64,000 bases of DNA from Microbacterium sp. JZ31 (lineage in GTDB: Bacteria; Actinomycetota; Actinomycetes; Actinomycetales; Microbacteriaceae). Made by a program: the position numbers and the translations under genes. Below are positions 34,158-42,275 of this stretch, piece by piece; the stretch's first letter is position 1, and each line of letters opens with the position of its first letter. Where the stretch lies: the NCBI RefSeq assembly GCF_016805985.1, contig NZ_CP017661.1, positions 310,001-374,000 on the forward strand, read 5' to 3'. The notes under the pieces were generated by a model, which was given only the letters and a program-made list of their open reading frames with translations, was not told the DNA's origin and did no database searches.

Positions 34158-34286
34158 TCCGATCCGGCGCGTCGGCCTGTGATGCCGCGCCGGCGAGCGT
34201 GTACGGAGTACTGTCTGCCTCGACAAGCCCGGACACCGTCCCGGGCGCGCCCGGACGCACGACGTCCCCTGACCTCTGGAGAGACG

Positions 34287-36200
34287 ATGAAGTTCTTCCA
34301 ACGACTCGGCCGGTCGCTGATGCTGCCGGTCGCCGTGCTGCCCGTCGCGGCGATCCTGTCCGGCATCGGCTACTGGATCGCCGGAGCCGCCGGCGAGAAC
34401 GTCGCATCGGCGTTCTTCGCCGCGGCCGGCGGTGCGCTCCTCGACAACATGGCGCTGCTGTTCGCGGTCGGTGTCGCGATCGGCATGTCCGACAAGTCCG
34501 ACGGCACCTCCGCGCTCGCCGGTCTCGTCTCGTGGCTGACGGTGACGACGATGCTCAAGCCCGAGACCGTGCAGGTGCTGACCGGCGCGGCGGAGCTGGA
34601 GGCCGTCGACCCCGCGTTCGACAGGGTGCAGAACGTGTTCGTCGGCATCCTGTGCGGCCTGATCGGCGCCTGGGCGTACAACCGCTTCAAGAACACGAAG
34701 CTGCCCGATTGGCTCTCGTTCTTCTCGGGCAAGCGCTCGGTCGCCATCGTGAGCGCCGGGATCTCGCTGCTCGTCGCGATCGCGCTGTTCTTCGTGTGGC
34801 CCCTCGTGTTCGGAGGCCTCGTGACCTTCGGCGAATGGATCCTGACCCTCGGTCCGGTGGGCGCGGGCATCTACGGCATGATGAACCGCCTGCTCATCCC
34901 GCTCGGTCTGCACCACGCGCTCAACTCGGTGTTCTGGTTCGACATCGCGGGCATCAACGACCTGCAGAACTTCCTGGACGGCGCGGGCGGCGACGGCGTG
35001 TACGGCGTCACGGGGCAGTACATGACGGGCTTCTTCCCGATCATGATGTTCGGTCTGCCGGGCGCGGCCCTGGCGATGTACGTGACGGCGAAGAGCACGC
35101 GGAAGAAGGTGGTGGGCGGCATCCTGCTGTCGGCGGGTGTGGCGTCGTTCTTCGTCGGCGTCACCGAGCCCCTTGAGTTCGCGTTCCTGTTCTTGGCACC
35201 CTGGCTGTACGTCATCCACGCGGTGTTCATGGGCATCTCGCTGGCGATCTCGGCGCTGCTGCCGGTGCGCATGGGCTTCGGCTTCTCGGGCGGCTTCATC
35301 GATCTGGTGCTGGGCTGGGTCAATCCGCTCGCGCAGAACCCGTGGCTGATCCCGGTCATGGGCGTCGCCTGGTTCGTGATCTACTTCCTCGTGTTCCGCT
35401 TCGTCATCCTGAGGTTCCGGCTGAAGACGCCGGGTCGCGAGGACGACGAGGACCTGACGACCGACACGGGAAGCGTGGGCGACGCGCGGTTCGCGGCCAC
35501 GGCCGAGCGCTTCATCGCGGGCCTGGGCGGCAAGGACAACATCGTCTCGCTGGACAACTGCGCCACGCGCCTGCGGTTGGAGGTGGCGGATCCCGCGAGG
35601 GTCGATGAAGCCGCCCTGCGGCGCGCCGGCGCCGCGGGCACCATGAAGCCGGGCGGGAAGAGCGTGCAGGTCGTCTACGGCCTGAACGTGCAGTTCGTGA
35701 AGGACGCCATGGAGGATCTGATGGCGGGGCGGGAGCCCGCGGCGACGACGGCCTCGGGCGTCACGCCGCATGCGCCCGTGGCCACGCTCGCACCGGCGGT
35801 CGTCACGCTCCGGCAGCCCATCGCGGGGCGCGTGCTGCCGCTGTCGGAGGTCCCCGATCCGATGTTCGCGGAGGCGACGATGGGTCCGGGCGTCGCGATC
35901 GAGCCGACCGGCGACACGGTGGTCGCACCGGCCGACGGCATCGTGACGACGATGTTCCCGACGGCGCATGCGGTGGGGATGACGCTCCCCGACGGCACCG
36001 AGCTGCTGATCCACATCGGCATCGACACCGTGCGACTCAAGGGCGACGGGTTCCGTCCGCTCGTGGCCCAGGGTGCCGAGGTAAAGGCGGGCGAGCCGCT
36101 CGTGTCGTTCGATCCGGCGAGCATCCGCGCGGCGGGGCTGTCGCTCATCACGCCGGTGATCGTCGTCAACAACGAGGACGCGACGATCCGCTTCTCCTGA
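34287..36200 (+). CDS. PTS transporter subunit IIC-IIB-IIA, N-acetylglucosamine type (NagE-like)
   Basis: A 637-residue fused phosphotransferase permease that imports and phosphorylates an amino sugar or glucose. The IIC domain (1-385) has the loop GLHHALNSVFWFDIAGINDL, which resembles NagE rather than PtsG, and the GVTEPLEFAF signature. IIB follows, with phospho-cysteine in DNCATRLRLEV (about 430). The IIA domain has the active histidine in LLIHIGIDTVRLKGDGF (about 575). The ATG at 34287 has GGAGAG just upstream; upstream in-frame codons belong to the leader. N-acetylglucosamine is the likeliest substrate, which fits chitin use suggested elsewhere in the window. Confidence 0.92.
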   Translation: MKFFQRLGRSLMLPVAVLPVAAILSGIGYWIAGAAGENVASAFFAAAGGALLDNMALLFAVGVAIGMSDKSDGTSALAGLVSWLTVTTMLKPETVQVLTGAAELEAVDPAFDRVQNVFVGILCGLIGAWAYNRFKNTKLPDWLSFFSGKRSVAIVSAGISLLVAIALFFVWPLVFGGLVTFGEWILTLGPVGAGIYGMMNRLLIPLGLHHALNSVFWFDIAGINDLQNFLDGAGGDGVYGVTGQYMTGFFPIMMFGLPGAALAMYVTAKSTRKKVVGGILLSAGVASFFVGVTEPLEFAFLFLAPWLYVIHAVFMGISLAISALLPVRMGFGFSGGFIDLVLGWVNPLAQNPWLIPVMGVAWFVIYFLVFRFVILRFRLKTPGREDDEDLTTDTGSVGDARFAATAERFIAGLGGKDNIVSLDNCATRLRLEVADPARVDEAALRRAGAAGTMKPGGKSVQVVYGLNVQFVKDAMEDLMAGREPAATTASGVTPHAPVATLAPAVVTLRQPIAGRVLPLSEVPDPMFAEATMGPGVAIEPTGDTVVAPADGIVTTMFPTAHAVGMTLPDGTELLIHIGIDTVRLKGDGFRPLVAQGAEVKAGEPLVSFDPASIRAAGLSLITPVIVVNNEDATIRFS

Positions 36201-36218
36201 GCCATCGGGGCTCGCGCG

Positions 36219-37337
36219 TCAGAACAGGCGCGCGGGCTCCGGTGCCTGCGGGCGGACCTTCGCCGCGGCGCGGCCGCGCGAGGTCGTGATGATCCGTGCC
36301 GGGTTCGGCTGCGCTGAGCCCGGCTGCCCCTGTGCGGGCCCTGCTCCCGCGGTCACGGGCCGGCGCCACGGATCCTCGTCCGAACGGCCGTAGAGCCCGT
36401 GCGACCGCACGAGGGGGCGGATGCGCTGCGCGAGCATCGAGCGATATGCCTGCGGCGCGTTGACCGAGGCCCCGGGGTAGAGGCCGCGATACACCGGCAG
36501 CAGCTCGGGATGCTCGCGCGCCAGCCACTGCATGAACCACGGCTTGACCCCCGGACGCAGGTGCAGAGCACCGTGCACGACCCGCGCCGCGCCGGCGGCC
36601 CTGACCCGCGCGAGCGCCGCGTCCAGCGCCTCGGGCGAGTCGGTGAGGTGGGGCAGGATCGGCATCATGAACACCGAGACCGGGAACCCGGCGTCTGCCG
36701 CGGCCTTCACGGTGTCGAGGCGGGCCTGCGCGGTCGGCGTCCCGGGCTCGATCGCCTGCTGCAGCTCGTCGTCGTAGACGGCGATCGACATCGCGATCGA
36801 GATCGGCACCTGATCGTGCAGCCGGGTCAGCAGCGGCAGGTCGCGGCGCAGCAGCGATCCCTTCGTCAGGATCGAGAACGGCGTTCCCGACTCCGCGAGA
36901 GCGGTCGCGATGCCGGGCATCAGCTTGTAACGGCCCTCGGCCCGCTGATACGGGTCGGTGTTCGTGCCGAGCGCCACGTGCTCGCGGTTCCAGCTCGGCC
37001 GCGCGAGCTCGCGCCGCAGCACCTCGTCGACGTTGACCTTCACGACGATCTGCGAGTCGAAGTCCTTGCCGGCGTCGAGGTCGAGGTACTCGTGCGTCCC
37101 GCGGGCGAAGCAGTAGACGCACGCATGCGTGCATCCCCGGTAGGGATTGATCGTCCAGTCGAACGGCATGCTGCTCGAGCGCGGCACGTGGTTGAGGGCC
37201 GACTTCGCCGCGACCTCGTGGAACGTGACGCCCGCGAACTCGGGCGTCGTCACGCTGCGCACGAGGCCGTCGAGCACCTCCATGCCGGGCAGCGCGTTCG
37301 CGTCCGCCATTCCCAGTTCCTGTCCCTGCCACCGCAT
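36219..37337 (-). CDS. Rv2578c family radical SAM protein
   Basis: A 372-residue radical SAM protein. NPYRGCTHACVYCFAR carries the CX3CX2C iron-sulphur cysteines (about residues 69-76). ALGTNTDPYQRAEG, FSILTKGSLLRRD and the helical C-terminal region with PWFMQWL match the actinobacterial Rv2578c group, related to spore-photoproduct-lyase-like SplB proteins. The start at 37337 (MRWQGQEL) is the family's usual start and lies 6 bases after a TCGACT -10 with TTGACA at 17-base spacing. Function is unproven, perhaps nucleic-acid repair or modification. The tail is Pro/Gln/Arg-rich. Confidence 0.9.
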   Translation of the reverse strand: MRWQGQELGMADANALPGMEVLDGLVRSVTTPEFAGVTFHEVAAKSALNHVPRSSSMPFDWTINPYRGCTHACVYCFARGTHEYLDLDAGKDFDSQIVVKVNVDEVLRRELARPSWNREHVALGTNTDPYQRAEGRYKLMPGIATALAESGTPFSILTKGSLLRRDLPLLTRLHDQVPISIAMSIAVYDDELQQAIEPGTPTAQARLDTVKAAADAGFPVSVFMMPILPHLTDSPEALDAALARVRAAGAARVVHGALHLRPGVKPWFMQWLAREHPELLPVYRGLYPGASVNAPQAYRSMLAQRIRPLVRSHGLYGRSDEDPWRRPVTAGAGPAQGQPGSAQPNPARIITTSRGRAAAKVRPQAPEPARLF

Positions 37338-37343
37338 GCGATC

Positions 37344-37372
37344 AGTCGAACAAAACTACGAAGCGATGTCAA
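37344..37372 (-). promoter_or_regulatory. Leaderless promoter of the radical SAM gene
   Basis: TTGACA (minus 37372-37367), a 17-base spacer and TCGACT (37349-37344) end six bases before the ATG. A consensus -35 makes this one of the better-supported promoters here. Confidence 0.55.
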
Positions 37373-37431
37373 GAAGGTTCGAAGAGAAATCCGGCAGGCA
37401 TCGATCCGCGACCGCTCTTTCGCCTGCATTC

Positions 37432-37445
37432 TGTGAGCGCTAACA
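37432..37445. promoter_or_regulatory. LacI-family operator before the sugar ABC operon
   Basis: TGTGAGCGCTAACA is a near-perfect dyad around the central GC-CG step, with one mismatch, and matches the TGTTAGCGCTAACA type recognised by actinobacterial LacI-family sugar repressors. A TAACAT -10-like box (37441-37446) overlaps it. No lacI-type gene is in the window, so the repressor is encoded elsewhere. Confidence 0.65.
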
Positions 37446-37526
37446 TCTCGACACGAGATCGCTCCCACGATCCCGCCCCGTGCACCGCCCGAGCAACGCC
37501 GCCCGGGTTTCTCAAGGAGGAGAAAC

Positions 37527-38534
37527 ATGGCACGTCATCACCACATCATCCGCACGGCGCTCGCGATCGCGGGTGCCGCCTCGCTCGTCGCGCTCGCCGC
37601 CTGCAGCTCGGCGCCCCCCGCAGAACCCGGCGCGAGCGGCGAACCGGCCGCAGGGGGCGGCGAGACGATCACGGTCGGCTTCTCGCAGGTCGGCGCGGAG
37701 TCGGGTTGGCGCGCGGCCAACACGAAGTCCATCCAGGACACGCTCACGACCGAGAACGGGTTCGAGCTGAGCTTCTCGGACGCTCAGCAGAAGCAGGAGA
37801 ACCAGATCTCCGCGATCCGCAATTACATCGCGCAGGGAGTGGACGTGATCGCGTTCTCGCCCGTCGTCGAGACCGGATGGGATGCCGTCCTGCAGGAGGC
37901 GAAGTCGGCGGGCATCCCGGTCGTGCTCACCGACCGCGCCGTCGACACGACGGTCGAGGACGCATACGTGTCGTTCATCGGATCGGACTTCATTCTCGAG
38001 GGCGAGATGGCCGGTGAGTGGGCCGCCGAGCAGTACGACGGCGAGGGCTACAAGGTCGTGGAGCTGCAGGGCACGACCGGATCCGCTCCCGCGATCGACC
38101 GCAAGGAGGGCTTCGCGGCCGCGATCGACGGCACCGACCTGGAGATCATCGACTCGCAGACCGGCGACTTCACGCGCGACGGCGGCAAGAAGGTCATGGA
38201 GGGCTTCCTGACCGCGCACGACGACATCGACCTGGTGTTCGCGCACAACGATGACATGGGTCTGGGCGCGATCGAGGCGATCGAGGCCGCCGGCAAGGTG
38301 CCGGGCGAGGACATCAAGATCATCACGATCGACGCGGTCAAGGACGGCATGCAGGCCCTCGCCGACGGCAAGATCAACTACATCGTCGAGTGCAACCCGC
38401 TGCTGGGCCCCGACCTCGCCGACGTCATCAAGAAGGTGGTCGCGGGCGAGGAGGTCGAGGAGCGCATCGTCGTGAAGGACGAGGCGTTCGACCAGGAGGC
38501 CGCGAAGGCGGCCCTTCCGGACCGCCAGTACTGA
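37527..38534 (+). CDS. ytfQ: Sugar ABC transporter substrate-binding lipoprotein, YtfQ-like
   Basis: A 335-residue binding protein. The lipobox is ALAACSS, followed by a short Ala/Gly/Pro linker. The mature domain is strikingly similar to galactofuranose-binding YtfQ: GFSQVGAESGWRAANTKSIQ, QQKQENQISAIRNYIAQGVD, FSPVVETGWDAVL, VVELQGTTGSAPAIDRKEGF and FAHNDDMGLGAIEAI. It should therefore bind a pentose- or galactofuranose-type sugar outside the cell. GGAGGAG precedes the ATG by 5 bases, a strong site. First gene of the four-gene operon, followed by a stem-loop. Confidence 0.92.
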   Translation: MARHHHIIRTALAIAGAASLVALAACSSAPPAEPGASGEPAAGGGETITVGFSQVGAESGWRAANTKSIQDTLTTENGFELSFSDAQQKQENQISAIRNYIAQGVDVIAFSPVVETGWDAVLQEAKSAGIPVVLTDRAVDTTVEDAYVSFIGSDFILEGEMAGEWAAEQYDGEGYKVVELQGTTGSAPAIDRKEGFAAAIDGTDLEIIDSQTGDFTRDGGKKVMEGFLTAHDDIDLVFAHNDDMGLGAIEAIEAAGKVPGEDIKIITIDAVKDGMQALADGKINYIVECNPLLGPDLADVIKKVVAGEEVEERIVVKDEAFDQEAAKAALPDRQY

Positions 38535-38541
38535 GTTCACC

Positions 38542-38580
38542 CGTTCGGGCGGGTCGGTGCCCCCGCGGCCCGCCCGAACG
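38542..38580 (+). other. Intercistronic stem-loop after the binding-protein gene
   Basis: Arms 38542-38553 and 38569-38580 are perfectly complementary (12 bp, loop of 15) between ytfQ and ytfR. Such stems often protect the binding-protein mRNA or cause partial termination so that it is made in excess over the transporter. Confidence 0.55.
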
Positions 38581-38597
38581 CCGACGAAGGCGCTCGC

Positions 38598-40127
38598 ATG
38601 ACACACAGCACAGCAGCACCCGTCGTGGAACTCACCGGCATCACGGTCGAGTTTCCGCCGGTCACCGTTCTGAACGGCGTGGACTTCCGCCTGCGGCCCG
38701 GCGAGATCCACGCGCTCATGGGCGAGAACGGCGCGGGCAAGTCGACCCTCATCAAGGCGCTCACGGGCGTGTACGCGATCGCGTCCGGCAGCATCCTGGT
38801 CGGCGGAGAGGATCGGCGCTTCACAGGACCCGCGGATGCCCGTGCGCACGGCATCAGCACGGTGTACCAGGAGGTCAACCTCTGCGGCAATCTCACGGTC
38901 GCCGAGAACATCATGCTCGGTGCCGAGCCGCGCGTTCTCGGCGTGATCGACGGACGGCGGATGCGCCGGCAGGCGGCCGAGCACCTGCGACGCATGGGCC
39001 TCGACATCGACCCCGGCTCCTCTCTCGACTCCCACTCGCTCGCGGTGCAGCAGCTGGTGGCAATCTGCCGCGCGACGGTCGGCGATTGCCGCGTCCTGAT
39101 CCTCGACGAGCCGACATCCAGTCTCGACGCGGGCGAGGTGGAGCGGCTGTTCGACGTGATGCGGCGCTTGCGTGACGATGGGGTGGCCATCCTGTTCGTC
39201 TCGCACTTCCTCGACCAGGTCTACGCGGTGTGCGACCGGCTCACCGTGCTGCGCAACGGGACGCTCGTCGGCGAATTCCTCACCTCGGAGCTGCCCGCCG
39301 GCGAGCTGGTGGCCCACATGATTGGGCGCGCGGCCGCCGTGCTCGAGGACGTCGAGCGCGTGCGAGACGAAACCGCCGAGCGCCCTGCGCCATCAACGCC
39401 TCGGCTGCGCGCGCTGGGACTCGGACGACGCGGGTCGGTCGAGGCGTTCGACCTCGACGTGCACGAGGGCGAGATCGTGGGGCTCGCGGGCCTGCTCGGA
39501 TCCGGCCGCACCGAAGTCGCGCGCCTGATCACGGGCGCCGAACGCGCCGATGAGGGCGAGCTGCTCATCGAGGGGTCGTCGGTACGGCTCGCGAGTCCGC
39601 GCGCCGCCATGGACCTGGGCATCGCCTACACGTCGGAGGATCGCAAGGGCGAGGGGATCGTCGACGGTCTCACGGTGCGCGAGAACATCGTGCTCGGGCT
39701 GCAGGCCGCGCGCGGCTGGCTGCGGCCCGTGCCGCGCGCGCAGGCCGACAAGATCGTCGCGCAGTACATCCGCTCGCTCGGCATCCGCCCCGCGGATCCC
39801 GACGCGCTGCTGCGGAACCTGTCCGGCGGCAACCAGCAGAAGGTGCTGCTCGCACGCTGGCTGGCCACCGCGCCGCGCGTGCTCGTGCTGGACGAGCCGA
39901 CGCGCGGCATCGACGTCGGCGCGAAGGCCGAGATCCAGAAGCTCGTGACCGAGCTCGCGACCCAGGGCATGTCGGTCGTCTTCATCTCGGCCGAGTTGGA
40001 GGAGGTGCTGCGCCTCAGCCATCGGATCGCGGTGATGCGGGACCGCCGGATGGTCGGCGAGGTCGCGGCGGAGGACGCCGATATGGATCGCGTCGTCGGC
40101 ATGATCGCGGGAGGGACGGCGGCGTGA
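38598..40127 (+). CDS. ytfR: Sugar ABC transporter ATP-binding protein, YtfR-like (double ATPase)
   Basis: 509 residues, two ABC domains in one chain as in the CUT2 family. Domain 1 has Walker A GENGAGKST (about 42-50), a Q-loop TVYQEVNL, a degenerate signature LAVQQLVAICRA, and Walker B VLILDEPTSSLD. Domain 2 has a degenerate P-loop GLLGSGRTEVARL, an intact signature SGGNQQKVLLAR and VLVLDEPTRGID. Unequal sites are normal for CUT2 ATPases. The start is ATG 38598 with GAAGG upstream. Its stop overlaps the next start (GTGA). Confidence 0.93.
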   Translation: MTHSTAAPVVELTGITVEFPPVTVLNGVDFRLRPGEIHALMGENGAGKSTLIKALTGVYAIASGSILVGGEDRRFTGPADARAHGISTVYQEVNLCGNLTVAENIMLGAEPRVLGVIDGRRMRRQAAEHLRRMGLDIDPGSSLDSHSLAVQQLVAICRATVGDCRVLILDEPTSSLDAGEVERLFDVMRRLRDDGVAILFVSHFLDQVYAVCDRLTVLRNGTLVGEFLTSELPAGELVAHMIGRAAAVLEDVERVRDETAERPAPSTPRLRALGLGRRGSVEAFDLDVHEGEIVGLAGLLGSGRTEVARLITGAERADEGELLIEGSSVRLASPRAAMDLGIAYTSEDRKGEGIVDGLTVRENIVLGLQAARGWLRPVPRAQADKIVAQYIRSLGIRPADPDALLRNLSGGNQQKVLLARWLATAPRVLVLDEPTRGIDVGAKAEIQKLVTELATQGMSVVFISAELEEVLRLSHRIAVMRDRRMVGEVAAEDADMDRVVGMIAGGTAA

Positions 40128-41149
40128 TGCGCGTGCTCAGGCACCATCTGTTCTGGCCCGTCGCGGCGCTCGCGATCCTCGTGACCGCCAACACGATCGT
40201 GCGCCCCTCCTTCCTGCGCATCACCGTCCAGGACGGCCACCTGTTCGGCGCGCCCATCGACATCCTGCGCGCCGCCGCGCCCCTGCTGCTGATCGCGCTC
40301 GGGATGACGCTCGTGGTCGCGACGCGCGGCATCGACCTGTCGGTCGGCGCGGTCGTGGCCGTGTCGGGCGCCGTCGCGCTGCAGCTCGTGGCTGGCAGTG
40401 CGGATCCGGGAAGCCCGGTCACCGTGCTGCTCGCGTGCGGTGTCGCCGTCGGGCTCGCGCTCGTGCTCGGGGTGTGGAACGGGTTCCTCGTCACCGTCGT
40501 CGGGCTGCAGCCGATCGTCGCGACGCTCGTGCTGATGACTGTCGGCCGCGGGATCGCGATGCTCATCACCGGAGGCTTCGTCGCGACCGTGAGCAGCGCG
40601 CCCTACAAGGTGATGGGATCGGGCTTCTGGCTCGGCCTGCCGGTCGCGGTCTGGATCGCGTTCGGCCTGTTCGCCGTCGTCGCCGTGCTCGTGCGACGCA
40701 CGGCGCTCGGCATGCTGCTCGAGGCGACGGGCATCAATCCGGCCGCGAGCCGTCTGTCGGGCGTGCGCTCCCGGGCACTGACCTGGATCGTCTACGCCGT
40801 CTCGGGGCTTCTCGCCGGCGCCGCGGGCCTGCTGATCAGCGCCGACACGATGGCCGCGGACGCCAACAACGCCGGCCTGTTCATCGAGCTCGACGCGATC
40901 CTCGCGGTGGTGATCGGCGGCACCGCCCTGACGGGCGGCAAGTTCAATCTCCTCGGCACGCTCGCGGGCGTGCTCGTGATCGCGACGCTCGAGCGCACCG
41001 TCACGGTGATCGGGATCTCGCCGCACGCGACCCCGCTGTTCATGGCGATCGTCGTGATCGCCGTCACCCTGCTGCAGTCGCCGCGGGCGCGCGAGGCGTT
41101 CGCCCTCGCTGGCTGGCGCCGCCGCGCGACGAAGGAGGCGACCGGATGA
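40124..41149 (+). CDS. ytfT: Sugar ABC transporter permease, YtfT-like
   Basis: A 341-residue CUT2 permease of about 9-10 helices. The family motif is visible as GMTLVVATRGIDLSVGAVVAVSG near residues 58-80, and the conserved ELDAILAVVIGGTALTGGKF region is the ATPase-facing EAA-like segment. The GTG at 40124 is seven bases after GGGAGGG and overlaps the ATPase stop; the ATG at 40127 is next in frame. Forms the channel with the YjfF-like partner. Confidence 0.92.
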   Translation: MMRVLRHHLFWPVAALAILVTANTIVRPSFLRITVQDGHLFGAPIDILRAAAPLLLIALGMTLVVATRGIDLSVGAVVAVSGAVALQLVAGSADPGSPVTVLLACGVAVGLALVLGVWNGFLVTVVGLQPIVATLVLMTVGRGIAMLITGGFVATVSSAPYKVMGSGFWLGLPVAVWIAFGLFAVVAVLVRRTALGMLLEATGINPAASRLSGVRSRALTWIVYAVSGLLAGAAGLLISADTMAADANNAGLFIELDAILAVVIGGTALTGGKFNLLGTLAGVLVIATLERTVTVIGISPHATPLFMAIVVIAVTLLQSPRAREAFALAGWRRRATKEATG

Positions 41150-42171
41150 GCGTGCTGGAGAAGCAGCGCACGCCCGGATCCGGGACCGCTTCCGGGGGGC
41201 ACGAGACGCGAGGGCGCGGGCGACGTCTCGACCGCCGCTATCTGCCGGTGGTCGGCACGTTCGCGGTGCTCATCCTGATGCTGGCGACCGGCGGCATCCG
41301 GTATGACAACTTCCTCACGCCCGCGGTCTTCTCGAACCTGTTCATCAACAACGCGCACCTGATCGTGCTGGCCGTGGGCATGACGTTCGTGATCCTGACG
41401 GGCGGCATCGACCTCTCCGTAGGGTCGGTGCTGGCGCTGTCGAGCGTGCTGACGGCCGTGCTGCTGCAGGCGGGCGTGCCGGTCGCGCTCGTGCTGCCGA
41501 TCGCGGTGCTCTCGGGCACGGCGATCGGCCTCGCACACGGGGCGATCATCCACTGGTTCGGCGTGCAGCCGTTCGTCACGACGCTCGCCGGCATGTTCTT
41601 CGCGCGCGGCCTGTGCTTTGTGATCGCGCCCGAGTCGGTGCCGATCAAGGACCCGGGCTTCACCGCGATCGCCGACTGGACATCCTGGATGGGGTACTTC
41701 CGCACCACGTCCGCGGTCGTGATCGCGCTCGTGGTCGTGGCGATCGCGTTCGTACTCCTGCATGTCACGCGCTTGGGCCGCACGGTCTACGCGATCGGCG
41801 GCGGCGAGCAGTCCGCCCTGCTGATGGGCCTGCCCGTCGCGCGCACCAAGGTGCTCGCGTACGTCGTGAGCGGCACGTGCGGGGGCCTCGGCGGCGTGCT
41901 GTTCGCGATGTACAGCCGCTCCGGCTACGCCCTCACGGGCATCGGGATGGAGCTCGACGCGATCGCGGCCGCGGTGATCGGCGGCACCCTGCTCACGGGC
42001 GGCACCGGCTTCGTCCTCGGCTCGATGCTGGGCGTGCTCGTGCTGGGGCTCATCCAGACGGCGATTCAGTTCGAGGGCACCCTCAGCTCGTGGTGGACGA
42101 AGATCGTGATCGGCGCGCTGCTGCTGGTGTTCGTCGTGCTCCAGCGGGTGTTCACGCTGCGACGAAGGTGA
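41146..42171 (+). CDS. yjfF: Sugar ABC transporter permease, YjfF-like
   Basis: A 341-residue second CUT2 permease. A basic N-terminal tail of about 28 residues precedes the helices. GMTFVILTGGIDLSVGSVLALS and ELDAIAAAVIGGTLLTGGTG are the matching motifs to those in the first permease. The ATG at 41146 overlaps the preceding stop (ATGA). Gene order binding protein, double ATPase, permease, permease equals that of E. coli ytfQ-ytfR-ytfT-yjfF. In the 104-base gap after it I see only a weak 6-bp hairpin (42174-42193). Confidence 0.92.
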   Translation: MSVLEKQRTPGSGTASGGHETRGRGRRLDRRYLPVVGTFAVLILMLATGGIRYDNFLTPAVFSNLFINNAHLIVLAVGMTFVILTGGIDLSVGSVLALSSVLTAVLLQAGVPVALVLPIAVLSGTAIGLAHGAIIHWFGVQPFVTTLAGMFFARGLCFVIAPESVPIKDPGFTAIADWTSWMGYFRTTSAVVIALVVVAIAFVLLHVTRLGRTVYAIGGGEQSALLMGLPVARTKVLAYVVSGTCGGLGGVLFAMYSRSGYALTGIGMELDAIAAAVIGGTLLTGGTGFVLGSMLGVLVLGLIQTAIQFEGTLSSWWTKIVIGALLLVFVVLQRVFTLRRR

Positions 42172-42275
42172 TCGGCCCGTCGTCATGCGGGCCCCGCTGC
42201 CCGCGGGCGCACGGTCACCGCAACGCCCGCGCGGTGCAGTGGTCGGCGATCACGATGCCCAGAGCCGCCGCTACG

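Noticed and set aside
37338-37400. SOS (LexA) box near the radical SAM gene start, suggested by CGAAC and TTCGAA
   Set aside because: The two half-sites do not form a CGAAC-N4-GTTCG arrangement, so LexA control is not supported.
42172-42275. Strong terminator or small RNA between the sugar ABC operon and the ECF gene
   Set aside because: Only a 6-bp hairpin with an 8-base loop is present; no convincing terminator or RNA structure could be supported.
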